NCBI GenBank assembly: GCA_944474755.1
Contig: OX104113.1
Location: 18,601,563 to 18,665,562 of the forward strand
From: Limnoperna fortunei
Taxonomy: Eukaryota > Mollusca > Bivalvia > Mytilida > Modiolidae
Reading direction: 5' to 3'
DNA: 64,000 nt
How positions within the stretch are numbered: the first letter of the stretch is position 1; the number at the start of each line of letters is the position of its first letter. Below the pieces are notes generated by a model. That model made no database searches. It saw only the letters and a list, made by a program, of their open reading frames with translations, and was not told where the DNA came from. Both the position numbers and the translations under genes were made by a program. Positions 39,201 to 45,454 of this stretch are shown here, one piece after another.

Positions 39201-40734
39201 AACCTATTCTTTACCTCCAAGATCTCCAACTAGTCCACGTAGTTATTCAGCAGACTCAAGTTTCTCCTCATCGTATCGTCAGAGCTATTCCTCAGATACT
39301 CCTAGACTTCATAATTTAACAAACAGATCTGAGTCATACAGTGTGACATCTCCACAGTACAACAGATCCACATCACCACAATACAACAGGGACATGTCTC
39401 CTAGCTACAACAGACTGGCATCCCATAACTACAGTAGAAGTCCTCAGACCAGTCCACTGCATTTATCAATGGAACAGGAAACATTTTCTGAGAGTGTTTA
39501 CTCAGTCAATGAATCTCAACAGTTACTCAGAGAAATTCAGGAAGCAAGACAATACAACAAAAGAGAAATTTCAAGTGCCAAAGAGACACTACAGTCATAT
39601 AACAGGTAAATTTTATTATTTAGACCAACAAATTATTCTTTTTAAAAACAACACAAATACTTAGCCGAGTTACAGTTGGCTTTTGGATAAATGAAGGATC
39701 GATTTTTATAATTTTCTATTTAGACATTAACTTTGTTTTAATATTCAAGTGTCAAATATTTTTTTAAAGAATTAGTCATTATGCAGACATGGTGAACATC
39801 TTTGAAAAATTTGGGTTAAAAACTTTATGGATTTATATACATATGTGTTTTGTACAAAATATGAAGGTGCATGTATCACAGCTGCTGTTAATTTCATTCA
39901 AATGACATTGCAGGTTCCAGGCAATTGTTGATTTTTGAAAGTTTTTTTGCCAGTGGTCAGTGGGTTTCACCAGGCATTCCCGCTTCCTCCCTTTATATAG
40001 TTTCCTTATATAAATTACTACAAATAAAGATGTAATAAACAGATAGCCTTATAGTAGTAAATTGTATTTTAGAATGTTCATATTTTATTATAGAACTAGT
40101 GTTTTAATATTATAGGTATGGGACAAACATGGATTCCCAGAGGTCTAACGGGACAAACATAGATTCCCAGAGGTCTAACGGGACAAACATAGATTCCCAG
40201 AGGTCTTACAGGACAAACATAGATTCCCAGAGGTCTAACGGGACAAACATAGATTCCCAGAGGTCTAACGGGACAAACATAGATTCCCAGAGGTCTAACG
40301 GGACAAACATGGATTCCCAGAGGTCTAACGGGACAAACATAGATTCCCAGAGGTCTAACGGGACAAACATAGATTCCCAGAGGTCTTACAGGACAAACAT
40401 GGATTCCCAGAGGTCTTACAGGACAAACATGGATTCCGAGAGGTCTTACAGGACAAACATGGATTCCGAGAGGTCTTACTCACAACATTCAAACTCTGCT
40501 AGTGATATTCTGGACACTACAAATTTAAGTGGCAGCTATGAATTATATGATGAACGATCAACTGTTACAATGTCAAGGTCATCATCATGTAGATCCCTTG
40601 ATCGTGATTCTGATTCCGTCCATAGTAATTACTTGTCTCCAAGATACGAACATGATATATTACATACTCGTCCAGTTCGCTCATCAGACATTAAATCTAG
40701 AATTCACACTCGGAAAAGATTTCAACGAACGTGA
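212..40734 (+). CDS. STARD9: STARD9/KIF16A-like kinesin-3, 3' part of gene (16 exons, 4,703 codons in window)
   Basis: Coding exons: 212-289, 739-798, 1117-1191, 1509-1568, 2779-2913, 3266-3317, 3767-3904, 4208-4290, 4796-4887, 10303-10356, 14571-14791, 15486-15844, 18363-21679, 24362-24486, 30962-39605, 40116-40734. All joints are GT..AG and the phases add up to exactly 4,703 codons and TGA. Order of parts, numbered from the first residue in the window: kinesin neck helix 1-26; FHA domain about 108-222; coiled coil about 260-400; then about 4,200 mostly disordered residues with TQT(D) motifs, a conserved block near 4137-4300, and a 10-residue repeat at 4503-4622. FHA sequence alone would fit KIF16B or STARD9. 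The giant exons, TQTD cluster and C-terminal blocks favour STARD9, a mitotic microtubule motor of the centrosome/pericentriolar material in vertebrates. The motor domain is upstream of the window. No PX or START domain is seen. Introns at 290-738, 799-1116, 1192-1508, 2914-3265, 3318-3766, 3905-4207, 4291-4795 and 14792-15485 show nothing I recognise. Confidence 0.85.
739..798 (+). CDS. STARD9: exon: kinesin stalk linker
   Basis: It is preceded by TATTACAG and followed by GTAACC, phase 0/0, and encodes 20 residues (GFFPHGDVMYVVPIQKSQAE). I do not recognise a motif. It is placed by clean splice sites and by fitting the frame between the neck and the next helical exon. It could be alternatively used. 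Confidence 0.65.
1117..1191 (+). CDS. STARD9: exon: short stalk helix
   Basis: It follows ACATTAG and precedes GTAAAT, phase 0/0, 25 residues ending in LQKELQLQEDR. The position and charge pattern match the KIF16B/STARD9 segment that follows the neck and reads like 'EEKLQQNEARVQEL'. Confidence 0.75.
1509..1568 (+). CDS. STARD9: exon: pre-FHA helix (TxxWxxKWxET motif)
   Basis: It follows TTTTTCAG and precedes GTATTA, phase 0/0. It encodes ANKLTQTWMDKWMETHEIIK, the kinesin-3 signature helix that reads 'LTKEWTNKWNETQNIL' in KIF16B. This is strong family evidence for a true exon. Confidence 0.9.
1627..1883 (-). mobile_element. tRNA-derived SINE, minus strand, decayed
   Basis: Read on the minus strand it has the layout of the better-preserved SINE at 27612: a tRNA-like head, 'cactgaggttacaggttcaa' (B-box region), 'gtctcactgcaggca', 'ttaattgacaaagactg', then the 'catgatatagctgaaaaaat' tail and (caaa)n. 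Substitutions throughout mark it as old. Confidence 0.8.
1953..2116. repeat. foldback: ~68-bp inverted repeat, 27-bp loop
   Basis: The left arm, 1953-2020 (ggttctttcatacgtttt...), is the imperfect reverse complement of 2048-2116 (...cctatgaaagtacc), including 'tagaaattttatgtctttt' against 'aaaagacataaaaatttcta'. Unknown foldback element or MITE. Confidence 0.8.
2200..2272. repeat. inverted repeat, ~33-bp arms
   Basis: 'ccaatcagaacggcggaaac..' and '..gtttctggcgttttggttgg' pair with several mismatches around a short centre (gttgttatg..cataacaac). It lies just after the previous foldback and may be part of the same element. Confidence 0.65.
2779..2913 (+). CDS. STARD9: exon: start of FHA domain
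   Basis: It follows AATTGCAG and precedes GTATTT, phase 0/0, 45 residues. The string GVLIDSQMPHLVGMDNDILS then STGVVIYHLK is the classic kinesin-3 entry to the FHA domain ('[28 protein letters not shown]' in KIF16B). Confidence 0.92.
3266..3317 (+). CDS. STARD9: exon: FHA domain, GR motif
   Basis: It follows TTATTAG, with donor GTAACT and one base carried over. It encodes EGKTLVGREDAKREQDI. The GR pair (window residues 143-144) is the conserved FHA Gly-Arg at the start of the phosphopeptide-binding face. Confidence 0.92.
3767..3904 (+). CDS. STARD9: exon: FHA domain core
   Basis: It follows ATCTTTTAG with donor GTACTA. It encodes VLSGPAIQREHCYFKN and continues through a VNG turn and LLKQG. 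It aligns with the KIF16B/STARD9 FHA core 'DIVLHGLDLESEHCIFEN'; the His of the FHA S/x-x-x-H motif is kept (residue 164). Confidence 0.93.
4208..4290 (+). CDS. STARD9: exon: end of FHA domain
   Basis: It follows GATTATAG with donor GTATAT, ending in phase 0. It encodes GDSVILGKTQMFRFNN then PAEAAVLRERRQ. The 'FRFNxPxEAAxLRxRR' tail is diagnostic of the KIF16B/STARD9 branch of kinesin-3; 'PAEAAVLRQRRQ' is the STARD9 form as I remember it. Confidence 0.93.
4796..4887 (+). CDS. STARD9: exon: post-FHA acidic linker
   Basis: It follows TTTTTGCAG with donor GTAGGA, ending with two bases of a codon. It encodes SRESILEESVESSEDSG and more, with no domain. It is supported by splice sites and frame continuity only. 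Confidence 0.8.
6502..6768 (+). mobile_element. tRNA-derived SINE, decayed
   Basis: Head 'aggggcctcc..', then 'gtcagcactaaggttgcctg' (B-box region), 'caagattgccagttt', 'gatgccataatatagctgaa', and a tail 'attcaaacaactaaacaaaa'. Same order of blocks as the SINE at 27612. Confidence 0.78.
7030..8468 (+). mobile_element. Helitron/Helentron-like non-autonomous element with ~165-bp internal repeats
   Basis: The left part reads 'tcttctcctctgaaaccact' and 'caaacttggcaacaatcatc', which I recognise as widespread bivalve repeat sequence. Then come about 6.5 diverged copies of a ~165-bp unit (starts near 7389, 7555, 7720, 7882, 8048, 8210, 8369; key 'gctagagtgaaactgtaaa' and 'gactccttataggagttatt'). It ends in a perfect 7-bp hairpin, 8449-8464 (aggctcc-tg-ggagcct), followed directly by CTAG (8465-8468), as in Helitron 3' ends. 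The left boundary is uncertain. Confidence 0.7.
9062..9125 (+). mobile_element. SINE 3' tail remnant
   Basis: 'gatgccatgatatagctgaa' followed by 'aaatggcataaaatcctgtt' and a Gln-codon-like caa-rich end. Only the 3' domain is recognisable. Confidence 0.6.
10303..10356 (+). CDS. STARD9: exon: first coiled-coil segment
   Basis: A 54-base exon after TTTTATTCCAG with donor GTATGT. It encodes SLQLESQYQTEAEKIERA, the start of a helical stretch that continues in the next exon. A second AG seven bases downstream would break the frame, so 10303 is chosen. Confidence 0.8.
   Translation, partial: FTVGESVSDRSRENRTC
10357..14570 (+). other. 4.2-kb kinesin intron
   Basis: It carries the strong foldback at 10634-10777 and, downstream of it to about 11110, slightly higher-GC sequence that may be the rest of that element. 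I see no exon or repeat in 11200-14570. Confidence 0.65.
10634..10777. repeat. foldback: 58-bp inverted repeat, 56/58 matched
   Basis: The arm 10634-10691 (aaataattcatggataccat...) and the arm 10720-10777 (...atggtatctatgaattattt) differ at two positions only and enclose a 28-base loop (10692-10719) with ccccgagcga in it. The high arm identity suggests a young or conversion-maintained element. Confidence 0.95.
14571..14791 (+). CDS. STARD9: exon: coiled coil
   Basis: It follows GATTTCTACAG with donor GTGAGT, about 74 residues. It is continuous charged heptad-like sequence (KEELERLKQEHIRAEELRQM and similar), an obvious coiled coil like the one after the FHA domain in KIF16B and STARD9. Confidence 0.9.
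15486..15844 (+). CDS. STARD9: exon: coiled coil and helical region
   Basis: It follows ATTACAG, about 120 residues, phase 0 at its 3' end. It starts FYQQLQNELSRLSTIS and ends HYTEINKT. Highly charged helices in the middle (KRKLSVEGQLKTIAQKE) continue the coiled coil. The donor is GTTGGT, weaker than the others, so the exon end is slightly less certain, although it joins the next exon in frame. Confidence 0.88.
15845..18362 (+). other. 2.5-kb kinesin intron
   Basis: It contains the hairpin-capped element at 16302-16524. The rest is AT-rich with no recognisable feature. Confidence 0.65.
16302..16524 (+). mobile_element. short hairpin-capped element (atgccccc family)
   Basis: It starts with a hairpin, atgccccc (16302-16309) / gggggcat (16323-16330). 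It has a third copy of gggggcat (16490-16497) near the right end and a tail 'ctgtgtcccatggacacatt'. The plan (5' hairpin whose arm is repeated subterminally on the right, then a ctgtgtcc-type tail) is the same as in the 146-bp-repeat element, but without tandem repeats. Confidence 0.8.
18363..21679 (+). CDS. STARD9: giant exon 1 (3,317 bases), disordered Ser/Asp/Glu-rich region
   Basis: The acceptor is TTGCAG at 18357-18362; the donor is GTAAGT at 21680. It encodes about 1,106 residues, window residues 470-1575. The first 30 residues finish the coiled coil (KEELEEIQQREEQLELYIEE). The rest is low-complexity, acidic and rich in Ser and Asn, with basic patches near 19085-19140 (VVRRRKGGNRRSFEDEF) and acidic runs near 20260-20440. 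It ends in a short amphipathic helix, LQEVQEELQVLQEALDNKL. There is no catalytic domain. Such a long intronless exon of disordered sequence fits the STARD9 plan. Confidence 0.93.
21680..24361 (+). other. kinesin intron after giant exon 1
   Basis: It begins with the GTAAGT donor and is dominated by the 146-bp tandem-repeat element (21725-23282). The remaining 23283-24361 is AT-rich without a recognisable feature. Confidence 0.75.
21725..23282 (+). mobile_element. hairpin-capped element with nine 146-bp tandem repeats (copy 1)
   Basis: Left end: hairpin 21729-21763 (gtctcgcctgcgac / gtcgctggaggcgagac) and a ggcggcggcggcgg run. Then nine copies of a 146-bp unit beginning near 21900 (gtcacctgaccttgacctca...), most nearly identical and the last two diverged. 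Right end: 'tttacgtaatgcttatgac', then gcaggcgagac (23250-23260), an exact reverse complement of the left gtctcgcctgc, and a tail 'ctgtgtccacacttgt'. No coding capacity. Architecture like the Helentron-associated (HINE) or Pearl-type elements of bivalves; family name not certain. Confidence 0.9.
24362..24486 (+). CDS. STARD9: small basic exon between the two giant exons
   Basis: It follows TTATTCTAG with donor GTCAGT, 125 bases, not a multiple of three. It encodes YTSTNGSSLSSARKATRKRA and continues to SDESP. The Lys/Arg-rich stretch (RKATRKRAMQKRG) could be a nuclear-localisation or microtubule-binding patch; this is inference. Skipping it would shift the frame of the 8.6-kb exon, so it should be constitutive. 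Confidence 0.88.
24762..24985 (+). mobile_element. tRNA-derived SINE, decayed
   Basis: 'gtctactattgataacatgg', 'aacactgaggttgtggattt' (B-box region), 'ggactcgaatcttaattgtc', 'aaggattgcaaattttccta' follow the same order as the SINE at 27612. The 3' tail is poorly preserved. Confidence 0.75.
27270..27545 (-). mobile_element. minus-strand SINE remnant followed by a plus-strand SINE tail
   Basis: 27270-27482 reads on the minus strand as a degraded SINE (tail 'catgatataactgaaaaa', head near 'cagtggctgtatgg'). Immediately after it, 27483-27545 is a plus-strand tail ('ataatatagctgaaaacttg', caaa-rich end). Probably two insertions joined. Confidence 0.6.
27612..27880 (+). mobile_element. tRNA-derived SINE, complete, with 11-bp target-site duplication
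   Basis: The direct repeat tcaattcagta flanks it (27601-27611 and 27881-27891). Pol III A box tggccgagtgg (27634-27644) and B box gggttcgtgtc (27697-27707) form a tRNA-like head. The body holds 'tcttaattgacaaggattg' and 'ctgaaagtggcattaaaaat', and the tail is (caaa)n. This is the reference copy for the other SINE pieces. It resembles the V-SINE/RUDI-type SINEs of molluscs; the family name is inference. Confidence 0.92.
28725..30126 (+). mobile_element. hairpin-capped element with six 146-bp tandem repeats (copy 2)
   Basis: Same hairpin (28729-28763) and ggcggcggcggcgg run as copy 1, then six 146-bp units (from about 28900), the last three more diverged. The right end is split by a 278-bp LINE fragment (29813-30090). 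The subterminal caggcgagac is at 30095-30104 and the tail 'ctgtgtccacacttgt' ends at 30126. It has the same orientation as copy 1, about 7 kb away. Confidence 0.9.
29813..30090 (-). mobile_element. 5'-truncated non-LTR retrotransposon (3' end only)
   Basis: On the minus strand it starts inside an ORF 2 C-terminus reading LWNELPPCYRNTKN, then TFKHCIKKYLSQD and stop (30001-30003), the usual 'LWNxLP...FK..LK..L' end of non-LTR reverse transcriptase proteins. It ends in 'tttaaataaagtcatt' and an (att)n tail. It sits in copy 2 of the 146-bp element, between aatt (29809-29812) and aatt (30091-30094), probably the target-site duplication. Confidence 0.88.
30962..39605 (+). CDS. STARD9: giant exon 2 (8,644 bases), disordered region with TQTD cluster and STARD9 C-terminal blocks
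   Basis: The acceptor is TTCTTACAG and the donor GTAAAT. It encodes about 2,881 residues (window residues 1617-4498). Visible parts in order: basic linker; long Ser/Asp/Glu/Asn-rich sequence; four ~11-residue SQE[VI]SEE-like repeats (34003-34140); a TQT(D) cluster (34780-35360) around a helix like the STARD9 'LHLSQLLHSTSELLGSL' region; six degenerate PRSYxQxYM units (36130-36900); a Glu/Lys helix (37380-37560); and a conserved block, LTVELLEAKLNYCIGQTDLL (38515-38574), matching 'LSVELTEAKL..GFGEADALL' of STARD9. After it come 'AAYLIKLRKQVV' and a Ser/Pro/Tyr-rich stretch with SPQYNR repeats (39340-39460). The last part, LLREIQEARQYNKREISSAK, matches the STARD9 helix before its START domain. 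Confidence 0.95.
39606..40115 (+). other. last kinesin intron
   Basis: 510 bases, donor GTAAAT, acceptor TATTATAG, AT-rich. I see nothing else in it. Confidence 0.8.
40116..40734 (+). CDS. STARD9: terminal exon with 12-copy decapeptide repeat, ends in TGA
   Basis: It follows AATATTATAG; two bases from the previous exon complete an Arg codon. About 205 residues then TGA (40732-40734), followed at once by two in-frame TAA codons. The first 360 bases are a 30-bp repeat encoding [M/I]DS[Q/E]RS[N/Y][G/R]TN. The remainder is Ser/Arg/Asp-rich (SRSSSCRSLDRDSDS) and ends RIHTRKRFQRT. Vertebrate STARD9 carries a C-terminal START domain at about this place; nothing like it is here. The START part may be lost, or may belong to an isoform not visible here. 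Confidence 0.88.
40123..40482 (+). repeat. coding minisatellite, 30-bp unit x 12
   Basis: The unit reads acaaacatagattcccagag + gtctaacggg, in register for 12 copies with at most a few substitutions. Upstream copies mostly encode ..RSNGTN; the last copies encode ..RSYRTN and MDSERSYR. The period is a multiple of three, so copy-number change keeps the frame. Confidence 0.97.
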
Positions 40735-41089
40735 TAATAATTCCACTGACTCAGGAACAGTATTATTAATCTGTGATATATTTTCTATTTGGTGCCAAAG
40801 ATTTTGTTTGTTAGATATTAATGAAAAATAGAATGCAGAGAATGTTGTGTGTTTTGAAAATATTTTCGAACACTGGAGATTGGTTTGTGAATGTGAGGTA
40901 GGTTATTTTGTTTAAATTTGTTGTATTGACATTTTATTACAATAACAAGCAAAGGATTAGACAAGTAATTACAATTTGCATGTGCTCTATCGTGACTAAA
41001 TATACAAACATCTTTTTGACCACAAAGCATGTATTAAATTATTGATATTAATTTTTTTGTACAAATTTATATTTTATAAAAATTTTGTA

Positions 41090-41095
41090 AATAAA
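41090..41095 (+). promoter_or_regulatory. candidate poly(A) signal, kinesin gene
   Basis: AATAAA, 356 bases after the stop codon, followed by a T-rich stretch. A second AATAAA is at 41330-41335. The choice between them is inference. Confidence 0.45.
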
Positions 41096-41420
41096 GTGTA
41101 ATAAGTTTCAGCCTAGTACAGGCTTAAATTGTTTAAAATATTTCTGTTTCAATATACATCATAGGTATTTCTTTTCCCTTAAAATAAATTCCCCGTGGAG
41201 TTGTTAATAAGGTAATGTATTCTACATGCCGTTTATATAATTTGAGATTGTCTTAAGAACCAGAAACTGGGAGATTCTGTATGTGTAAAATTGTATGTAA
41301 CTTGGTGCTGTGACTTGTTTGTCTATTGTAATAAATTTAGTAATATGGTTAAAAATCCATCAGCAAAACAAACTCAATGTGACAGAACCAAGTTAACAAA
41401 AAAAATTAATATTGTGTCAG

Positions 41421-41913
41421 TGATATAATTGATTGGTTGGTGTTTAACATCCAGCCAGCAATATTTCTGCTATATCCAGGACGTGTCAGTGATATAATTG
41501 ATTGGTTGGTGTTTAACATCCAGCCAGCAATATTTCAGCTATATCCAGGACGTGTCATTGATATAATTGATTGGTTGGTGTTTAACATCCAGCCAGCAAT
41601 ATTTCAGCTATATCCAGGACGTGTCATTGATATAATTGATTGGTTGGTGTTTAACTTCCAGCCAGCAATATTTCAGCTATATCCAGGACCTGTCAGTGAT
41701 ATAATTGATTGGTTGGTGTTTAACATCCAGCCAGCAATATTTCAGCTATATCCAGGACGTGTCAGTGATATAATTGATTGGTTGGTGTTTAACATCCAGC
41801 CAGCAATATTTCAGCTATATCCAGGACGTGTCAGTGATATAATTGATTGGTTGGTGTTTAACATCCAGCCAGCAATATTTCAGCTATATCCAGGACGTGT
41901 CAGTGATATAATA
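41421..41913 (+). repeat. 69-bp tandem repeat, about 7.1 copies
   Basis: Starts of tgatataattgattggttgg at 41421, 41490, 41559, 41628, 41697, 41766 and 41835, with a partial copy at 41904, an exact 69-base period. Copies are nearly identical (single changes such as cag/cat, aacat/aactt). The segment 'tttcagctatatccaggac' resembles the reverse complement of the SINE tail found elsewhere in the window, so it probably arose by amplifying a SINE end. The period is 23 codons, which keeps a frame open; I do not treat that frame as a gene. Confidence 0.95.
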
Positions 41914-44900
41914 TTGGTAATATCACTCTTATTATTTACTACATTATTTATTTTTTATGGATTATTTACTACTTACAGTAGTTATGTGTAATCTTCTAAT
42001 GACTGTTTCACTGAACTAAAATCATTTATTTATATTTTCAGAATAAATGGAAAATATATATGTAAGATGGATGGATGCATGGACGTTACAATTTAGAGAG
42101 TGATTTAGATTTCAGTATATTTATATTTACAAATCACAATAAACTAGAAATATGCACTGGTACATTCCTTTGTGTCATGTTCTGTAAATCAACAATTTAA
42201 ACTTTATTCTTGGCAGTACTTTGTGGTTACATTTTTTTATAATTTTCCTGTTGAAATTTGAAGGATGAATCATTATTGCCAAATGTACATGTTTTCACAC
42301 ATTTATAAATTATATATTGTAAGTCCTTGAGAATTGTCAAAGAATTTTGTATTTTTTAAGATAAGATCATTCTCTTCCAATTTTTCTGTGATTTAACTTC
42401 TAGTCAAATTATTATACAATTTAAGTTTCTGTATTTCAAAAACATATTTAAATAAACTATTAGAGACTAAATTTGTAAGTTTTAAACTAAGAAAAAAAAA
42501 AAAAACTTAAATACTTCATATTTGCAGTTTTAGATTATCCATATTTAACTTAATATGTTTATAATTAAATTAAATATACTCAACTACACAAGTAAAGCAC
42601 CACTCATTTTTTGTAATAATTTCCAGCAATTCAGTTCATTTTCCATTGCTCAGGATATGGTCAGCTATGCACCTAATCCTCGCAATGAATTCTTTTTTTT
42701 TTTAACAATTCTACAGTGAGACTTGATTTTTGACCAACTTTTTTAGTTTTAAGTTCAATATAACTGCTTTTAAAATGAACAATTAATAGAGCATGTGTTA
42801 ATTTGTTTTAATAGAAATTTGCAGTTTGTTTATTGGAGGAAAGGATAGATCAAGAAATTGTTCTTCCTTTCCTGAAAAAAACAAGCCAAAAACATATTTG
42901 TGGTATTATTATTTTAAAGACATGCATGGTTAAATTTCCAAGTCAAAACAAATCATGTATGACTTTTGTAGTTGAGTATATAATTAATTTGTGCCATACA
43001 TAAAGAAACAAGATAATTGTTTAAATGGTCATATTGATCATATTTCATTGGCATGTTTTAGATTAGTTTTTGAATTCTAAAGAAAAAAACTTGAGAAACA
43101 CGAGAAAATATTTTTTTATTAACAAACTGTTGTGATGCTATTTAAAACATTCCACTCAATACTATCATCTTTGAAATGTATATCAATATTTATTAAGGAA
43201 AAGTTTTCATTAACATTATTTCAATTTAGGCATTACATGTACTAGTAGTTTGTGCAGCCACAATGTAGATTGTTGTTGCTTTCTTAAATATATGTACTTA
43301 TATTTATATGTTAATGGGCCAAGGCGTTTATTCTGCATTTGAGTTCATATCACGACCTACATGATATGAATAAAAATTTATTTTGAACTTTGTATTGCTT
43401 TATACATTGGATACTCTGTTTATTTCTATAGTAAAATATACACAAGAAGAAGTTTAGATGATGGAGTAGTTAGTCTGTGATAGTAATTGATCAGGGCAAG
43501 ATGTATATGTTTACACAAACTCTATGCATTGTTAAATATTTAAATGTTTTGCTTTTTGTTATTGACATTATATTCATAGATATATTTATGACACATAATA
43601 TGGGGTATTTACCCTTTAATTTAGCATATGAATGATATGTTTAAGTTTTATAGTTGGCATCCATTTTATCAGAACTCTCTTCTGCAACTGAAAAAAAATA
43701 CTATCTGTGTTGCTAAAAAATTATACATGTTTTGGCATTTGCAGAAGGAGTTGTGAAAATTAAACTCTAATTTCTTACAAATTATTTTTGACAGAGTGAT
43801 AATGCATTTTAAATTAGTGAATTAAATCTTTATGAGAAAATTTTGTTTTTGTTTCAATTGCAATATTGGTATTTAAATTTAATTTGTCATTATCAACAGT
43901 TATGAACAGATAGAATATAGGTATTTTGTCTTAGTTGCATATTATGTTGACATGGCTCTGTAGGCCTTCTGAATGTAGAGCTAAGTTTGGATTGACTTAT
44001 AAACTTGCCAGATCTGCTCATGGACTGATAAGTAAGATTGTTATTGTTGTAGGTACTATTAATTCAGGGATTCATGTTTAATGATGAATACTCTGCAGTC
44101 ATTCATGCAGTTTTTTTATGTGTTTTCTGTACAACGTGGTTAATCAGGAAATTCCGTCCATTTTTACGTGTGCTAGTTCATATGTATGCTACTAGTTATT
44201 ATTGTATAATGTATTTCATTCATTGAATTCAATTATGGCATTGAAATTTGTCTTACAGTTTTGACTTGGCTTTATATATATACATTTTACCTACAGTTGA
44301 GTTGTTTTGGAAAGATTTATTTTACTTATTTACAGATGACTTTACATTCCAAATTTTTTCATTGTAACTAAATAATTCTAAATAAAAAAAGTTATTAATT
44401 TACAATCATCACAGTAGACCATGTTTATAGTTTATGATGAATATACAGTAAAAAATTTATTTATGAATCTCAGAATATAAACAAATATATACCATTATAC
44501 ACTTGATTTTGGTGTAAGCTGAATGTTATAAAGTTTTCTTTATAGGAGTGGTTTTATGGAAGTATGAAAAGTACTGATGTTACATATTTATTGGCTGAGA
44601 GGAACTGTGGGATAGTATATAATTACAATAAAGTTCACAAGTTAAAGCATTTGCACTCGCTGCACAAGATGATATATTTATTACATGTACCATGTTTAGT
44701 ACATTGACAATAAAATGTAAAGAAACACACCAGTTTGTTTTTATAGTTCATTACATGTGTACAAAAATCGTTTTTACATGATTTATTTGCAGTTACAGAG
44801 GGTAAATGTAGTTACATAATTGGGGAGAAAAAATCCCAAGTTCAATTCTGATACATGCCTCTTAGATTGCTTTACCTCCAGCAATCAGTATTTCAGCTAT

Positions 44901-45454
44901 AATCAGGACATAAACAAGCTAACAACAATAAATTCGGCAAAGTTGGACCAAAGGGCAAACATTTTGAATGCCACTGGACAAGTATGTATAGGTGTGGAGA
45001 TTTTAGCCTTTTGTATGTAGTGGCCCTACTATTTATCGATATCTAGAAAATGCTCTTTAAAGTGAAAGGAGCTTGGCACTTTAAAAACATGTTACCTACT
45101 GAAGACCCCCTATCTGCCCCCCAACCCCCCCCCCCCCCCCGCTCTGTGGGTCAAGTAGTCGATCCGCACAGTATGGTAACAGCAGGCATGCCGTTTAGAA
45201 AATTTACATATAGATTTAGAGGTACCAAACCACTTAGCTATGCATTTAAACGTTTTTGCACATTTTCAAATATAAAGACAAATAATTAATGTTTTCTCTT
45301 TAGGAGTAGGTGTATTGAGTTCAGTTTTGGAACAACCATCAATAGTCCACCTCCCTCCAATTTGCAGAATTAGCAGTTTCCGCAGATGAATTCCAAACCA
45401 CTAAATAATTTTTTTAAATTAACTTAGTCACACAAGACAATCTCACAATCTCAA

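Larger units (their letters stand above)
40735..45454 (+). other. 3' UTR of the kinesin gene and intergenic DNA
   Basis: AT-rich sequence without recognisable exons. Candidate poly(A) signals AATAAA lie at 41090-41095 and 41330-41335, with others further on (for example near 44627 and 44710), so the transcript end cannot be fixed. It contains the 69-bp tandem repeat (41421-41913), a poly(A) run near 42488 and a 16-base poly(C) run at 45125-45140. A SINE-tail-like scrap ('cagtatttcagctat') is near 44885. I see nothing else. Confidence 0.6.

Noticed and set aside
41437..41991. 184-codon repetitive open frame
   Set aside because: It exists only because the satellite period (69) is a multiple of three. 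It has no upstream gene context and is derived from SINE-like DNA.
40735..45454. START domain exons for a longer STARD9 isoform
   Set aside because: I looked for START-like Trp/Arg-rich strings in open frames on the plus strand and saw none. A profile search would be more sensitive.
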